NCBI GenBank assembly: GCA_002709225.1
Contig: PAQH01000007.1
Coordinates: 1 to 64,000 of the forward strand
DNA length: 64,000 bases
From: Planctomycetaceae bacterium
GTDB lineage: Bacteria; Planctomycetota; Planctomycetia; Pirellulales; Pirellulaceae
Direction of reading: 5' to 3'
Of this stretch, positions 36,482 through 46,081 are shown in pieces. Under the pieces are notes generated by a model. It ran no database searches. It was not told where the DNA came from and saw only the letters and a list, made by a program, of their open reading frames with translations. The position numbers and the translations under genes are program-made. The number at the start of each line of letters is the position of its first letter. Within the stretch, counting starts at the first letter, position 1.

Positions 36482-37330
36482 TCACGGGGGACAGTCACGC
36501 AGCTTCAGCCAGGCCCGCGCGTAACGACGCCCGAGCTCGCGGTAGGACTTGGTATCAAAATGGACTTCGTCACCTTTGTGGGTCAGCCCGTGCGAGGACA
36601 CGAAGGCGGTGTGGGCCACGTTGGCGGGAAGCCCGCGATGGGCCGCATCGACGTGTTTCTTGGCAGCGTCCCAGGGGCGTTCCGGAAATTGCCCCATCTG
36701 GCCCGCCAGGAAAGGTACGGTGGGGGCCTGAAGCTCGTGGCGAAAACGTTGGATCAACGTGTGTAGGCGGTCCTGATAGCGCGCTGCCAGGTCTGGCTGG
36801 CAGTCGGACTCGCCCTGGTGCCAGAGAATTCCTTTCAGCGTGCCGGCCGGTAACGCCGCGCGGGCGCGGCGGAGCATGTCATCCCAGGGGTGTGTGTTGG
36901 TTGATCGGTGGAAGCCACCTGGCTGCCAGGCAGAAATGGGTGAACCGCCGACGGCACATGGAATCAGTCCGACAGTGCAGTCTGGGTTGGCTTGCCTGAG
37001 AGCCTTGGCAAAGGCGCGTCCAATTCCCACACCGACCACGTTGGGTTTGTCAAAATGGAGCGGCGCGCGCGCCGCAATCCAACTCCCATTCTTGGAGTAG
37101 ACAAGGACTTTGCGTAGGGGTTGGCGGTCTGCCTCGCTGACTCGGCCACGGCCGGCCATGTTCGATTGGCCAACCATGAGAAACAGGTGAAAACGTTGCT
37201 TGGGAGGAATTGTGCTTTGCGGATTCTCAGCGGCGGTGGACGTTGCGGCGCTGCAGATCGGCAACACGCAACAGCTCAGAATGATCCGTGGGAAAACAGC
37301 TCGGCGAATGAACCTCGCGTGGTTTAGCAA
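36482..37330 (-). CDS. Sialate O-acetylesterase-like SGNH esterase
   Basis: A 282-residue exported protein if translation starts at the TTG at 37330, which has AAAGGG seven bases upstream and is followed by a good signal peptide (RRAVFPRIILSCCVLPICSAATS). The esterase domain has the SASA-family blocks: FLMVGQSNMAGRG with nucleophile Ser, IPCAVGGSPISAW oxyanion Gly, ILWHQGESD, and the catalytic His in KGDEVHFDTKSYRELG. The family removes O-acetyl groups from sialic acids or, more generally in Planctomycetes, from plant and algal glycans. The frame stays open up to 37678, with ATGs, but that extension lacks any domain. Near it, the sulfatase, sialidase and FG-GAP esterase suggest glycan use. 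Confidence 0.85.
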   Translation of the reverse strand: MLNHARFIRRAVFPRIILSCCVLPICSAATSTAAENPQSTIPPKQRFHLFLMVGQSNMAGRGRVSEADRQPLRKVLVYSKNGSWIAARAPLHFDKPNVVGVGIGRAFAKALRQANPDCTVGLIPCAVGGSPISAWQPGGFHRSTNTHPWDDMLRRARAALPAGTLKGILWHQGESDCQPDLAARYQDRLHTLIQRFRHELQAPTVPFLAGQMGQFPERPWDAAKKHVDAAHRGLPANVAHTAFVSSHGLTHKGDEVHFDTKSYRELGRRYARAWLKLRDCPP

Positions 37331-37616
37331 ACTGGCGCCCTTTCTGGCTGTGGCGGATGATTTCCCAGGCGTACAGGTTGTGTTCGAGAAGCTCTCGCGA
37401 CAAGGCGATTTCACCGCACCATGGTGGGATGGATATTCTACTAGAATTCTCGTTGCAATTCCGACGGCTGACCAGATGGTGAGGTGGAATACGCGGCGTT
37501 GCCGCTCTCCTATCCACGGGGAAAACGACCAAAGGACGCGTGTCAGGCGTCGGACCGGGCCGCTGCCCCGGGTGTGGCGCGGTAAAATGAGGTAGGCACA
37601 CGTTGAGGCGATCGTG

Positions 37617-38990
37617 ATGAAAAAACAGGTCAGGGAAGCGATGTCTGAATATCCAATAACGCGACACGACGAGTGCACGCACAGAACGCAGCGGCGGGAG
37701 TTCCTGAAAAGCGTCGGGCTACAAGGGGTCGGGCTACAAGGCGTCGGTGCGTCGCTGTCAGGGTGGAGGCAACCGGCAGACGGCGCGGCCCCGCCACAGC
37801 GGGAAGGCGCGGGGCAGAGGAAAACCAGGATAATGATGTGCGTTGACTACAACGACATGGTGGCCAGTAATGAGGAGCTCTTTGATGAGGAGCTGATCGA
37901 TCGGTTTTTCTCGCTCTGTGCGGCAAAACGAATCGAGAGGGTTTATTGGCGCGTGTCGGCGACAGGAAATGTACTTTACCAATCACAGGTACGAACGGTG
38001 TTTTGCAAGGGGCCGACGACATGGCGCAAAGGGCACGGGGCCAAGCTAAGGCAAATCCTGAGTCGTTGTGATCCGCTCGAAGTGGCTGTGCGATTGGCCC
38101 GTAAGCATGGTCTTGAAATCTACCCCTGGGTGACCATCTTCGACGATGGTAAAGAGGTCATGCAGAGTCAGTTTTCGCGCGATCACCCGCAGTATTTGTG
38201 GCTCAGTCGTGATCAGAAGACTCGGATTGACGGGGTATTGTGTTATTTTTATCCGGAAGTGATCAGCCACCGTCTCGCTCAAGTACGGGAATTGCTCGCG
38301 TATGGGGTGGACGGACTCCTGCTGTCGACGCGGAGTCATAGTCGTGGGGACGGCGGCAACCAATATGGCTTCAATGCGCCGGCAGTCCAGCGGTACCGTG
38401 AGCGTTACGGCACGGATCCGCTACGGGTGAACGAGGCGGAATTTCAAAAACACCACAGCGTGCGGTTTCACCGAATTCTAGGCGAACAACTCACCGGTTT
38501 TCTGTCAGTGGTGGCCGCGGAGATGGGAAAGGCGAAATTGCAGCTGGCGGTGCCGCGGGGCGCAACGCTGGGATATCCGCTGGGGCCGATGGAGCTGAAT
38601 TATCCGCTCTGGGCGCGGCGGCGATTGATCGACGGTTTATTGGTGGGCGCCATGGAGTGGATCCAAGTGGAGCCAATTCCAGGATTCCCCTACCAGTCCG
38701 TGGCGGATAGTAGCCGTAATCCCGAGTTCTGGAACCAGTGGTACATTGATCACTACCAACGCGCCTGTGGCCCCCAGGTTGAAGTGGCGCACTGGCTGCG
38801 GTTGTGGGGTTGGTTGGGGACCTATCGTACTCAGGGGATGCTCGATCCTTGGGTAGGGACGGTAAAACGTCCCGCCGAACTGCGCAGCCTGATTGACTGC
38901 TTGCGGCAGTCGCGAGTGGACGGCGTGGCCCTCTTCGAGGCCGCGAGCCTGAATTTTGATAAAGCCTTGTGGGACGCGTTGTTGGCGTGA
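37617..38990 (+). CDS. Tat-exported TIM-barrel-like protein of unknown function
   Basis: A 457-residue protein. Residues about 25-50 form a Tat signal (RREFLKSVGLQGVGLQGVGASL) that holds a duplicated GLQGV unit. The body has alternating strands and helices of a glycosidase-like barrel: RIMMCVDYNDM, RIERVYWRVSATGNVLY, ARKHGLEIYPWVTIFDDG, DHPQYLWLSRDQKT, YFYPEVISHRLAQVRELLAYGVDGLLLSTRSHSRG, QLAVPRGATLGYPLG, RSLIDCLRQSRVDGVALFEAA. The layout is like the GHL10/DUF187 group, in which the pattern of HPxYL, a PEV strand and YGVDG recurs. No proven catalytic residue. ATG 37617 is used with GTG 37614 one codon before. The following gene is convergent. Confidence 0.72.
   Translation: MKKQVREAMSEYPITRHDECTHRTQRREFLKSVGLQGVGLQGVGASLSGWRQPADGAAPPQREGAGQRKTRIMMCVDYNDMVASNEELFDEELIDRFFSLCAAKRIERVYWRVSATGNVLYQSQVRTVFCKGPTTWRKGHGAKLRQILSRCDPLEVAVRLARKHGLEIYPWVTIFDDGKEVMQSQFSRDHPQYLWLSRDQKTRIDGVLCYFYPEVISHRLAQVRELLAYGVDGLLLSTRSHSRGDGGNQYGFNAPAVQRYRERYGTDPLRVNEAEFQKHHSVRFHRILGEQLTGFLSVVAAEMGKAKLQLAVPRGATLGYPLGPMELNYPLWARRRLIDGLLVGAMEWIQVEPIPGFPYQSVADSSRNPEFWNQWYIDHYQRACGPQVEVAHWLRLWGWLGTYRTQGMLDPWVGTVKRPAELRSLIDCLRQSRVDGVALFEAASLNFDKALWDALLA
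37713..37747 (+). repeat. Tandem repeat of 15 bases inside the Tat signal coding region
   Basis: GTCGGGCTACAAGGG (37713-37727) is followed by GTCGGGCTACAAGGC (37728-37742) and a partial third copy GTCGG. It encodes the repeated VGLQG in the signal peptide and keeps the frame. Confidence 0.85.
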
Positions 38991-39010
38991 CGCGTGCCTC
39001 GTTGATCCGT

Positions 39011-40372
39011 TCAGAGACCGGCCAGCCGACGGTCGCTATCGCCAAACCGGGGTAGCGTTACTCCCATGCGGTCCATCAGGGAGAGATAGAGACTGCACGC
39101 GCGTCGTTCCTCGGGTGGTCGCTCTCTGTAATCGAGCAGGCGACCCGTAGTCAGCGAACCTCCGCCACGTCCGGCGAGCACCATCGGCATGCGATCGGCT
39201 TGGTGTTTGTCGCCATCGAAAAGATTGGAGCACAAGAGGAGCAAAGAGCTGTCCAGTAGTGTCTGGTCGCCTTCTTCGATGTCTTTGAGGCGTTTCAGCA
39301 GGTAGGCGAATTGAGCGACATGGAACTGGTTCGTCTTGAGGTACATGGCTTCGCGTGCCGGATCTCGCCCGTTGTGGGTCAGGTCCAGGTGCAGACTTCC
39401 TTGCACGCCTTCCAGGAAGCCAAAATTCATTTGCGACAGGTCATTGTTCAACATACAGGTAACGATCCGCGTCCGATCCATGCGAAACGCCAGCACGATT
39501 AGATCGAGAATCAGACGCATATGCTCTGGCACGTTCTGGGGAAGCTCGTCTGCCGGTCGCGGCAGATCCGCTTGCGTTAACGTAGGTTGCCAGCCTTCAA
39601 GCCGCTGTTCGTGCGCAGCGCGGGCGATACGGCGTTCGATGTCACGAATCGACTCCAGGTATTCGTCCAGTTTTACACGGTCGCGCACCGCCAGTTGGGG
39701 GCGTAGGGATTTGGCGTCTGCCTGCACCTGATCGAGGATTGTCCGGTCGAGCCCCGCTTGTTGGCGGTTGCCGACGATGGCGTCGAACGCCCGCGCGGGG
39801 TAGATTTCCTTGGTGGTGGGGCGGGTCGGTGAACTCCAGGAAATGCAGGATCCGTAGAGCATCGAGAGGCCGTCTTCCAACCGCAGTTCCGTCGGTTCGA
39901 TACCGAGAACCAAGCTGGGAAGGGCTGTCTGTTCGTGGAGACGCTGCGCCATGACCTGGTCCATGGTACGTCCGACACGGAGGTCATTCTGGTCCAGGCT
40001 GACCCAGGCGCCCGAGAGCAGGTTGGGCATTCGGCCCAAATGGGCGCTCGGATTCGCTACAGATTGGGCGTTGAACAACCCCTCCAGGACGCACACGTCG
40101 TCGCGGTAAGGAAACAGGGGCGCTAATCCGGGGCCGAAGCGCAATCCGTCCGCCGTGGGGTTCGTCCACCAGTGATCGGGTTCTACGCCGTTGGAAAAAT
40201 AGACACAGCCAAATCGTCGAGGAGGCTTGCCTGCGGTGGTGGCGGCCCGCTTGCCTGGGGCGCTACGTAGTGGTAGCGACGCGAGCCACGGTAGGGCCAG
40301 GACGCTGGTGCTGGAACGCAGGAACGCGCGACGCGATGTTGCATTGGACCAGTGTGTGTGCGGTAGTTGCAT
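39011..40372 (-). CDS. DUF1552 protein with Tat signal (copy 2)
   Basis: A 453-residue exported protein with a twin-arginine start ([24 protein letters not shown]). DUF1552 landmarks are present: [51 protein letters not shown]-type region, [72 protein letters not shown], and [28 protein letters not shown]. The order of residues matches copy 1 but the sequences are clearly diverged. ATG 40372 is used. The gene begins only five bases after the stop of the DUF1592 gene on the same strand, so the two are cotranscribed. Function is unknown; see the paired gene. Confidence 0.92.
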   Translation of the reverse strand: MQLPHTHWSNATSRRAFLRSSTSVLALPWLASLPLRSAPGKRAATTAGKPPRRFGCVYFSNGVEPDHWWTNPTADGLRFGPGLAPLFPYRDDVCVLEGLFNAQSVANPSAHLGRMPNLLSGAWVSLDQNDLRVGRTMDQVMAQRLHEQTALPSLVLGIEPTELRLEDGLSMLYGSCISWSSPTRPTTKEIYPARAFDAIVGNRQQAGLDRTILDQVQADAKSLRPQLAVRDRVKLDEYLESIRDIERRIARAAHEQRLEGWQPTLTQADLPRPADELPQNVPEHMRLILDLIVLAFRMDRTRIVTCMLNNDLSQMNFGFLEGVQGSLHLDLTHNGRDPAREAMYLKTNQFHVAQFAYLLKRLKDIEEGDQTLLDSSLLLLCSNLFDGDKHQADRMPMVLAGRGGGSLTTGRLLDYRERPPEERRACSLYLSLMDRMGVTLPRFGDSDRRLAGL

Positions 40373-40376
40373 GGCA

Positions 40377-43300
40377 TCAGCGAGAAGCGGGGTCGGAGTT
40401 GGGAAGGGGTGCACTTGTTGGCGCACTACGTGCATGATAACGGAATTGGCGGCTTTTCACGATAGATTCTGCTAACTCGGTAAGGCCGGCGCCGTCAGCG
40501 AGTTGGCTGGTCATTTGCGCCAGCAATCTCGTGTCGCCAATCGTCTCGGGACGGCCCAACGCGTAGCCGAGTAATTTGGCGGCGAGGGTGCGATGGAATT
40601 GCGATTGGCGTGACCTGAGATAGGCATGTAATCCGTCCGCATCGGCGATTGGGGTACCGTCGCGGAGTACACTGCTGGTTTCGATCGTTTTTCCATCGCG
40701 ATAACGTTGCCGCCAGCGTCCCAACGAGTCGTAGTGTTCCAAGGCAAAACCGAAGGGATCGATCCGCGCATGACAGTTGACGCAAGCGGTCTCGCGCCGG
40801 TGTGCCGCGAGCCGTTGACGGACAGAGAGGCCGTCCGGCGGTACGTCATCCGCAGGAATCGAGCCAGCGTCAGCGGGTGGCGGGGGGACGGATTCGCCCA
40901 GGACCTGCCGCAATACCCAGTCACCGCGGCGCACCGGGCTGGTTCGCAAAGGCGCGGACGTGACGGTCAGCACGGCTCCCAGGCGGAGGAGGCCGCCGCG
41001 GTGGAAGGCGCGCATGTTGTCAACGCGTTGCAGTTGCGTCGCACGAGGCTGCGAGGAGGTGCCGTGGACGGGGTTCGGTAAGGGCACGCCATAATGGGAC
41101 GCCAGCGGTCCGTTGAGAAATGTGTAGTCGGCAAACAGCAGTTCCGTGGGCGGTCGATTTTCACGGACAATATGAGAACACAGAGCGACGGCCTCCTGGT
41201 ACATCGCTGACTGGACTGTCTCGCTCCATTCCGGGAAACGAGTGGTATCGACCCCTCGGTATTGGTCGAACCGGTAAAAGCCAAACCACTGACCGAAAAA
41301 TTCGGTGGCAAATCGTTTTGCCTTTGGATCGGCAAGCATGCGTCGCGCGTGGCGCGCAAGAACTTGAGGGTCCTGTAGCTGATTGCGAAGGGCGGCGGCG
41401 CGAAGCGCGTCGTCGGGTACGGACGACCAGAAGAAATAGCTGAGACGCGATGCCAATTCCCAATCAGATAGAGGTGCGTCGCCGTCCTCCGCGCCGATGC
41501 GCTCAGCTCGGTACAGGAACGCGGGTGAAACAAGAATGCGAGTTAGGAGTGCCCGTACCGCGCCGATGTGGTCAACACGGTCATCTGTCCGCAGCACGTC
41601 ATAAAATGATCGTATCCGTTCCGCCTCCGGTTGACTGAGCGGCCGCCGCCAGGCACGCGCGGCGAACCGTAGCACGTCCTGCAGGTGGCCAGCGTGGGCC
41701 AAGTCGAGAGCATTTCTATCGGACAGGTATTCCCGGTGCAGTGGGGCCAAGTAACCACGGGCCGCGGTGGGAAGAGATTCCAACCACCTCGCATCAAGGT
41801 CCTTCATGCGGCGGTCTCCCAGCGGAATCTTAAACATGTCGGACAGCATCAAAAGCCAGGCATCGTGGTATCCAAAAGAGGTCCGCAGGTCGATCCAGGC
41901 GCGGTCCAGCTGCTTCCGCGTCGCCGCGTCCAGCATATGATCCACGAGGAACTGGTCGTCACGCGCGTATTTGATGCGAGTGTGAAATGCGTTGCGCTGT
42001 GGGTTGTTGTAGGTGCTGTCTATGGGTTTGGGGATTGGATCGCGATCGGATGGAGCGGGTTCCCGCTGAGAGACTTGCGGGAGTAGTCGCGCGAATTGCA
42101 GAACACCCTCTTTCCAGATCTGAAACGCGGCGCTGCCCGGATTCGCCAGCAATGCGGAGACTGATTTTCCCTGATCGGTTTCTTCGAGCTGTGTGATGGA
42201 GCAGCGAATGATACAGTCCGCGCCTCGCTCGACATCGAGCTGCGCATCAACCAGGAGTTGTGCGGAACCGGCATTCGCGGGGATCGGTATTGCGAAACGC
42301 ACGGGTGCGGTGCCCAAGGTCGTGAAATCATCTTTTGCGACATTGCCTTCCCGGAGATGGTCGCCGAAGCGGAGCTGCTTGGCGACGTCTGCTGTGACTG
42401 CCTCGCGCAAAGGATGGAAAGGTTGTGCGGGCAAATCAGCCACGCGAAATTGGATGCGGGGCGTTTTCCAGATGACCAGAGCCTGGGGGCGTTCTTCAGG
42501 AAGGGCGGATTCGATCGAGAGGACTAGGTTGGCGACAGCCGTCTTGGGTGGCCAGTTGATGTTCATTTCAAAGCGTTGCGTGCGGGTGACGTGGAACAGG
42601 TCGGCCCGCAAAACAGGCGCTTCTTCCTTGGCGTCCGCATTGGAGCCAAAACGATTTTGCCAGTGGCGAACACGCCGTGCCAATTGTTGACAGCGTGCCT
42701 GGATGCGCGTGCGGAATGCCTGTTGTTCTGCGGCATCGGTTGCGTCGGGTGGGGCGGGTAGCTGTTGCCAGGCGTGGGCGATTTCCGAGGTGGGGAAGCC
42801 GAGGTCGCGTTGCTGGAGAAGCTGGTGGATATACTTGAGAAAAGGGGGATCCAAACCTTCCGCCTTGGCGACCTCGGAATAACTCTCCGCGTCGCGTTCT
42901 AAGGCGTGGCGATGGGTGAACAGCCAGGACGCATAGAAGGCCTTGGGGTAGCGGTCCAGCCCAAAAGGTTCGCCGCCTTCGCCCGCCGCGGTACGGAACC
43001 CATGGTTGCGATAGATCGATTGAATTCGGGTGATTGCAGATAGTTCAAAGCCTGTGTTGCCCGGGTCGCGATGGAATGCCAGGGGACCGGACCCGATGAC
43101 CGCATGGCTGGCGACTTCTCGCGCCGCGTCCAGATAGCGCTGTAAGGTCGCGTCCTGAAGAAACTGAACGCCTCCACTATTGGTAAATCCGGCACCCCCG
43201 ACGGCATCGCCCAGAAAGCTGCGGTGGACATCGAGTCGCAGTCCGGTTAAATCGCGGATGGTGTAGTCGTATTCGGCACTCGTCAGACGGCGCATCACAA

Positions 43301-43682
43301 TTCGTCCGGGGTCTCCCGCATGCTGCGTTACCGCTTGTTGTAGACGTCCTTGAATCCACGCACTCAGACGCTGCCGCTGTGCGGCGCTGGGTTGTGCCGC
43401 GTCGCGCGGGGGCATCCGTCGGTTGCGAATCTGTTGGGTAACCATTCTCCAGGCGCGGAAATCGCGGGCGAAGGAGTTCTGGGCGCTGAGGCTCTGGAGA
43501 CTGATCCCACCCTCGAAGGAATCGCCGCTATGGCAATCGAAGCAAAACTGGCGCAGTAGCGTGCGAATCCTATTGGGTACCTCGGCCCCCTGGCTGACGC
43601 GGAATGGGGCGGATATGGCGAAGAGTAAAATCAGATAGGCTGAGGTGACTTGCGGCGACGGATAAGGAAACGAGCGGGGCAA
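40377..43682 (-). CDS. DUF1592-type secreted cytochrome-like protein (copy 2)
   Basis: An 1101-residue exported protein. Signal peptide about residues 10-32 ([20 protein letters not shown]). The cytochrome-like start is [17 protein letters not shown], heme motif CFDCH, with axial Met likely in [15 protein letters not shown]1587 ([21 protein letters not shown]), a long beta-rich middle (about 350-560), then DUF1595/DUF1592 ([59 protein letters not shown]), DUF1588 ([17 protein letters not shown]) and DUF1585 with [22 protein letters not shown]. The same domain order as copy 1, and the same DUF1552 partner downstream. It is the middle gene of a three-gene minus-strand operon (30 bases after the FG-GAP esterase gene, 4 before DUF1552). 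Confidence 0.93.
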   Translation of the reverse strand: MPRSFPYPSPQVTSAYLILLFAISAPFRVSQGAEVPNRIRTLLRQFCFDCHSGDSFEGGISLQSLSAQNSFARDFRAWRMVTQQIRNRRMPPRDAAQPSAAQRQRLSAWIQGRLQQAVTQHAGDPGRIVMRRLTSAEYDYTIRDLTGLRLDVHRSFLGDAVGGAGFTNSGGVQFLQDATLQRYLDAAREVASHAVIGSGPLAFHRDPGNTGFELSAITRIQSIYRNHGFRTAAGEGGEPFGLDRYPKAFYASWLFTHRHALERDAESYSEVAKAEGLDPPFLKYIHQLLQQRDLGFPTSEIAHAWQQLPAPPDATDAAEQQAFRTRIQARCQQLARRVRHWQNRFGSNADAKEEAPVLRADLFHVTRTQRFEMNINWPPKTAVANLVLSIESALPEERPQALVIWKTPRIQFRVADLPAQPFHPLREAVTADVAKQLRFGDHLREGNVAKDDFTTLGTAPVRFAIPIPANAGSAQLLVDAQLDVERGADCIIRCSITQLEETDQGKSVSALLANPGSAAFQIWKEGVLQFARLLPQVSQREPAPSDRDPIPKPIDSTYNNPQRNAFHTRIKYARDDQFLVDHMLDAATRKQLDRAWIDLRTSFGYHDAWLLMLSDMFKIPLGDRRMKDLDARWLESLPTAARGYLAPLHREYLSDRNALDLAHAGHLQDVLRFAARAWRRPLSQPEAERIRSFYDVLRTDDRVDHIGAVRALLTRILVSPAFLYRAERIGAEDGDAPLSDWELASRLSYFFWSSVPDDALRAAALRNQLQDPQVLARHARRMLADPKAKRFATEFFGQWFGFYRFDQYRGVDTTRFPEWSETVQSAMYQEAVALCSHIVRENRPPTELLFADYTFLNGPLASHYGVPLPNPVHGTSSQPRATQLQRVDNMRAFHRGGLLRLGAVLTVTSAPLRTSPVRRGDWVLRQVLGESVPPPPADAGSIPADDVPPDGLSVRQRLAAHRRETACVNCHARIDPFGFALEHYDSLGRWRQRYRDGKTIETSSVLRDGTPIADADGLHAYLRSRQSQFHRTLAAKLLGYALGRPETIGDTRLLAQMTSQLADGAGLTELAESIVKSRQFRYHARSAPTSAPLPNSDPASR

Positions 43683-43712
43683 GGCAGCGCTCCTGATTGG
43701 AGGTGAGGCAGG

Positions 43713-45899
43713 TTAGAGGTTTTCTTCAAGCCACTGATAGACGGCTTCGCGGATGGCATCGGGGAAATCGTGGGCGGATTTGGGGTATTCCGCGCGGAGG
43801 GCGTCGGCTGCGCCACGCAGTCGGTAAATCAGGCTTGCCTGGTTGACGACTTGGCGTACGCCTTCAACGGCGAAGTTGCTGTCTCGTGTGGGTGCGTTAA
43901 TGAAGACCGGACGTGGTGCCAGGGCGGCGATGACTTCATGGAAGTCAAACGGTACGCGGTCCGGGTTGTTGTCGTACTGCTGGGCGATCCGTGGCATGTA
44001 GCGGGGACTCGTCCAGCCGGCCAGTTTGCCGTTGTAGTAGTGGTGGAACGCAGTGAAGCCGCAACTGGTCACGATGACCCGTAGGCGTTGGTCAAAAACA
44101 GCGGTGAAGAGGGCATTGTGTCCGCCCAGGGAGTGTCCGATGCAACCAATGCGGTCGCGATCCACTTCCGGAATGGTTTGCAGCAGGTCGACCGCTCGCA
44201 GGTTATTCCAGATCGCCTTCATGGACCCGCTGGCGTAATGGTCTCCCTGTTCTTGAAAGTCGTAGGGGTAATCGCCAAACGAAGGGTAGTCGGGAACCAG
44301 GCAGACGTAGCCGCGATTTGCCAGTTCGTGCGCGTAGTGAAGCGTGTCTCGTCCGCCCAGTCCGGCTGGTTCGCCTTTGCCAATCGCCGTTGTCTGGTGC
44401 AGACAGAGCATCGCGGGCCGTCGCTGCTTGACATCATTTGGGATCAAGAGAAAGGCGGGGACCCGGTCGCCGGGCTCACTCGCAAACGAGATCTTGTGGC
44501 GCCGGTAACCTGAGAGTGGTTTGGTTTCGTGGATTTGCATGGCGAGCGGGACCCGCTGTGTCGTGGAGGGCAGGGGACCCATGGCACGCTCCATGCCCGC
44601 CAGGATGTGCTGGCGACGTTGTGCCCATTCATGTGGCGTGGTTATGGGTTGAGGAACTCCGCGCTCGTTGCGGAAGACTTGAAGGTGGGCGTGGTTTTCG
44701 TACTTCCAGGCGGTCGGAGGTGGGGCAGCCTGTCCCTTTCCGAGGAACAGATTTTCAAACCAGTAGACGCCGCTTCGTCCCGGCCCTAACAGGTCGAGGT
44801 CCCCATCGCCGTCCAGGTCGACGGCCTTGGGATCGAGACCGAAGCCCGCGGGGCCACCAGCCGAGACGGCGCCGCGCTTCCAGGTTCGCTGTTGCGCGTC
44901 GAATCGGTACCAGTAAGCCACCAGTGGGTCATACTCGCCCGGATCGTTTCCCTCATGACCCAGGTATCGTTTCCCCGCGACGATTTCGACGGTACCGTCG
45001 TTGTCCAGGTCGGCCAAGAGCAGACTATGCGCCTGTGACCAGCTGGTGTCGATGGCGTGGCGAACCCAGCGAATTCGATTGTCCTGGACGCGTTGTTCAA
45101 GCCAATAGAGGCCAATGTGGTGAGCGCGGCCCCAAACCAGATCAGCGTCACCATCGTCATCGACATCATGGACTAGTATGGGGATACTGCAGTCACGATC
45201 GAGTTGGAAATCGGAGTGCCAACGCCATCGTTCCCGGCGGCGATCCAGGGGTGCTTCCAGCCAGCCCTGTGTGCCGATCAGGTCGTCGCGGCCGTCTCCA
45301 TTCAAGTCCCCAAAACCGATCCCGTGGCCTGCCAACTCGGCGGGCAGGTCGTGACGAATCCACCGCCCTGGTTGGTCGTTTGAGGCCCGGCGCAGTTCCC
45401 ACCAGGCGGCGAATGGTTGTCCGGAGGGGGTCCGCACGCAATTAGGCAGGACATCGACGTGACCGTCGCCATCGACGTCGACGAGCCTCGCGGTTTCCAT
45501 GCCACCGGGAGTGGCGATGAGGTGTTTGGTCCAGGCGCCGAGCGAGGGACCAGGATGCTGTACCCAGTAGAGGGTCTGACTCCGCCAATTTGCGCTCACG
45601 TAGTCGGTCCAGCCATCCCCGTTGACGTCCATGGGAAGGTGCGCGTAGTCGTCATAGCGACCGCGGATGACGCGGACGTCCCGCAAGAAGTGTCGCTTCC
45701 AAAGCGGTGCCTCGTACCACCACCCACCACATACAACATCCAGTTTCCCATCGCGATTGACGTCGATAGCGGCGGCTGCGCTATAGGTCGAGGTGGCGTC
45801 AATGGTGTGCAGGCGGAATGCAGGTTCGTCGGCGAACGCGGCTCCTTGCAGACACAGCATGACTGTTAACAGCGGTGCGATACGGGTAGCGGGAAACAC
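43713..45899 (-). CDS. Secreted FG-GAP/VCBS propeller fused to an alpha/beta hydrolase
   Basis: A 728-residue exported protein in two parts. After a signal peptide (residues 1-24) come seven calcium-binding FG-GAP type repeats at about 46-370: DVNRDGKLD, DVNGDGWTD, DVDGDGHVD, DLNGDGRDD, DVDDDGDAD, DLDNDGTVE, DLDGDGDLD. The second half (about 400-728) is an alpha/beta hydrolase of the acetyl xylan esterase/dienelactone hydrolase kind: PAFLLIPNDV, CLHQTTAIGKGE, nucleophile Ser590 in IGCIGHSLGGHNAL, acid near RPVFINAPTRDSNF, and His in YPKSAHDFPDA. Each half is common; the fusion is less so. It would hydrolyse ester bonds, perhaps of acetylated glycan, while the propeller binds a ligand or partner. 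It is the first gene of the operon with DUF1592 and DUF1552. Confidence 0.88.
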   Translation of the reverse strand: MFPATRIAPLLTVMLCLQGAAFADEPAFRLHTIDATSTYSAAAAIDVNRDGKLDVVCGGWWYEAPLWKRHFLRDVRVIRGRYDDYAHLPMDVNGDGWTDYVSANWRSQTLYWVQHPGPSLGAWTKHLIATPGGMETARLVDVDGDGHVDVLPNCVRTPSGQPFAAWWELRRASNDQPGRWIRHDLPAELAGHGIGFGDLNGDGRDDLIGTQGWLEAPLDRRRERWRWHSDFQLDRDCSIPILVHDVDDDGDADLVWGRAHHIGLYWLEQRVQDNRIRWVRHAIDTSWSQAHSLLLADLDNDGTVEIVAGKRYLGHEGNDPGEYDPLVAYWYRFDAQQRTWKRGAVSAGGPAGFGLDPKAVDLDGDGDLDLLGPGRSGVYWFENLFLGKGQAAPPPTAWKYENHAHLQVFRNERGVPQPITTPHEWAQRRQHILAGMERAMGPLPSTTQRVPLAMQIHETKPLSGYRRHKISFASEPGDRVPAFLLIPNDVKQRRPAMLCLHQTTAIGKGEPAGLGGRDTLHYAHELANRGYVCLVPDYPSFGDYPYDFQEQGDHYASGSMKAIWNNLRAVDLLQTIPEVDRDRIGCIGHSLGGHNALFTAVFDQRLRVIVTSCGFTAFHHYYNGKLAGWTSPRYMPRIAQQYDNNPDRVPFDFHEVIAALAPRPVFINAPTRDSNFAVEGVRQVVNQASLIYRLRGAADALRAEYPKSAHDFPDAIREAVYQWLEENL

Positions 45900-46081
45900 G
45901 GGGGTACCTCGTTCACGGGCGGACCACCTTGGTCGCGGCCACTCCGGCTTATCATCTCGGCGAAAATCTGACCGGGATGCCGACGCGACGCAGAGCGTTT
46001 AGTGTAGGGCACTGGAGAAGTCAGCTCCAGTTGCTTTTACTGGTGGGAGCCTGGACAGCGGCCGGTATGTGTCGGCGTCAG

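Noticed and set aside
44438-45445. 335-codon open frame on the plus strand
   Set aside because: It lies wholly inside the FG-GAP/hydrolase gene on the other strand; its translation is Arg/Gly-rich without any motif. High GC content makes such shadow frames common.
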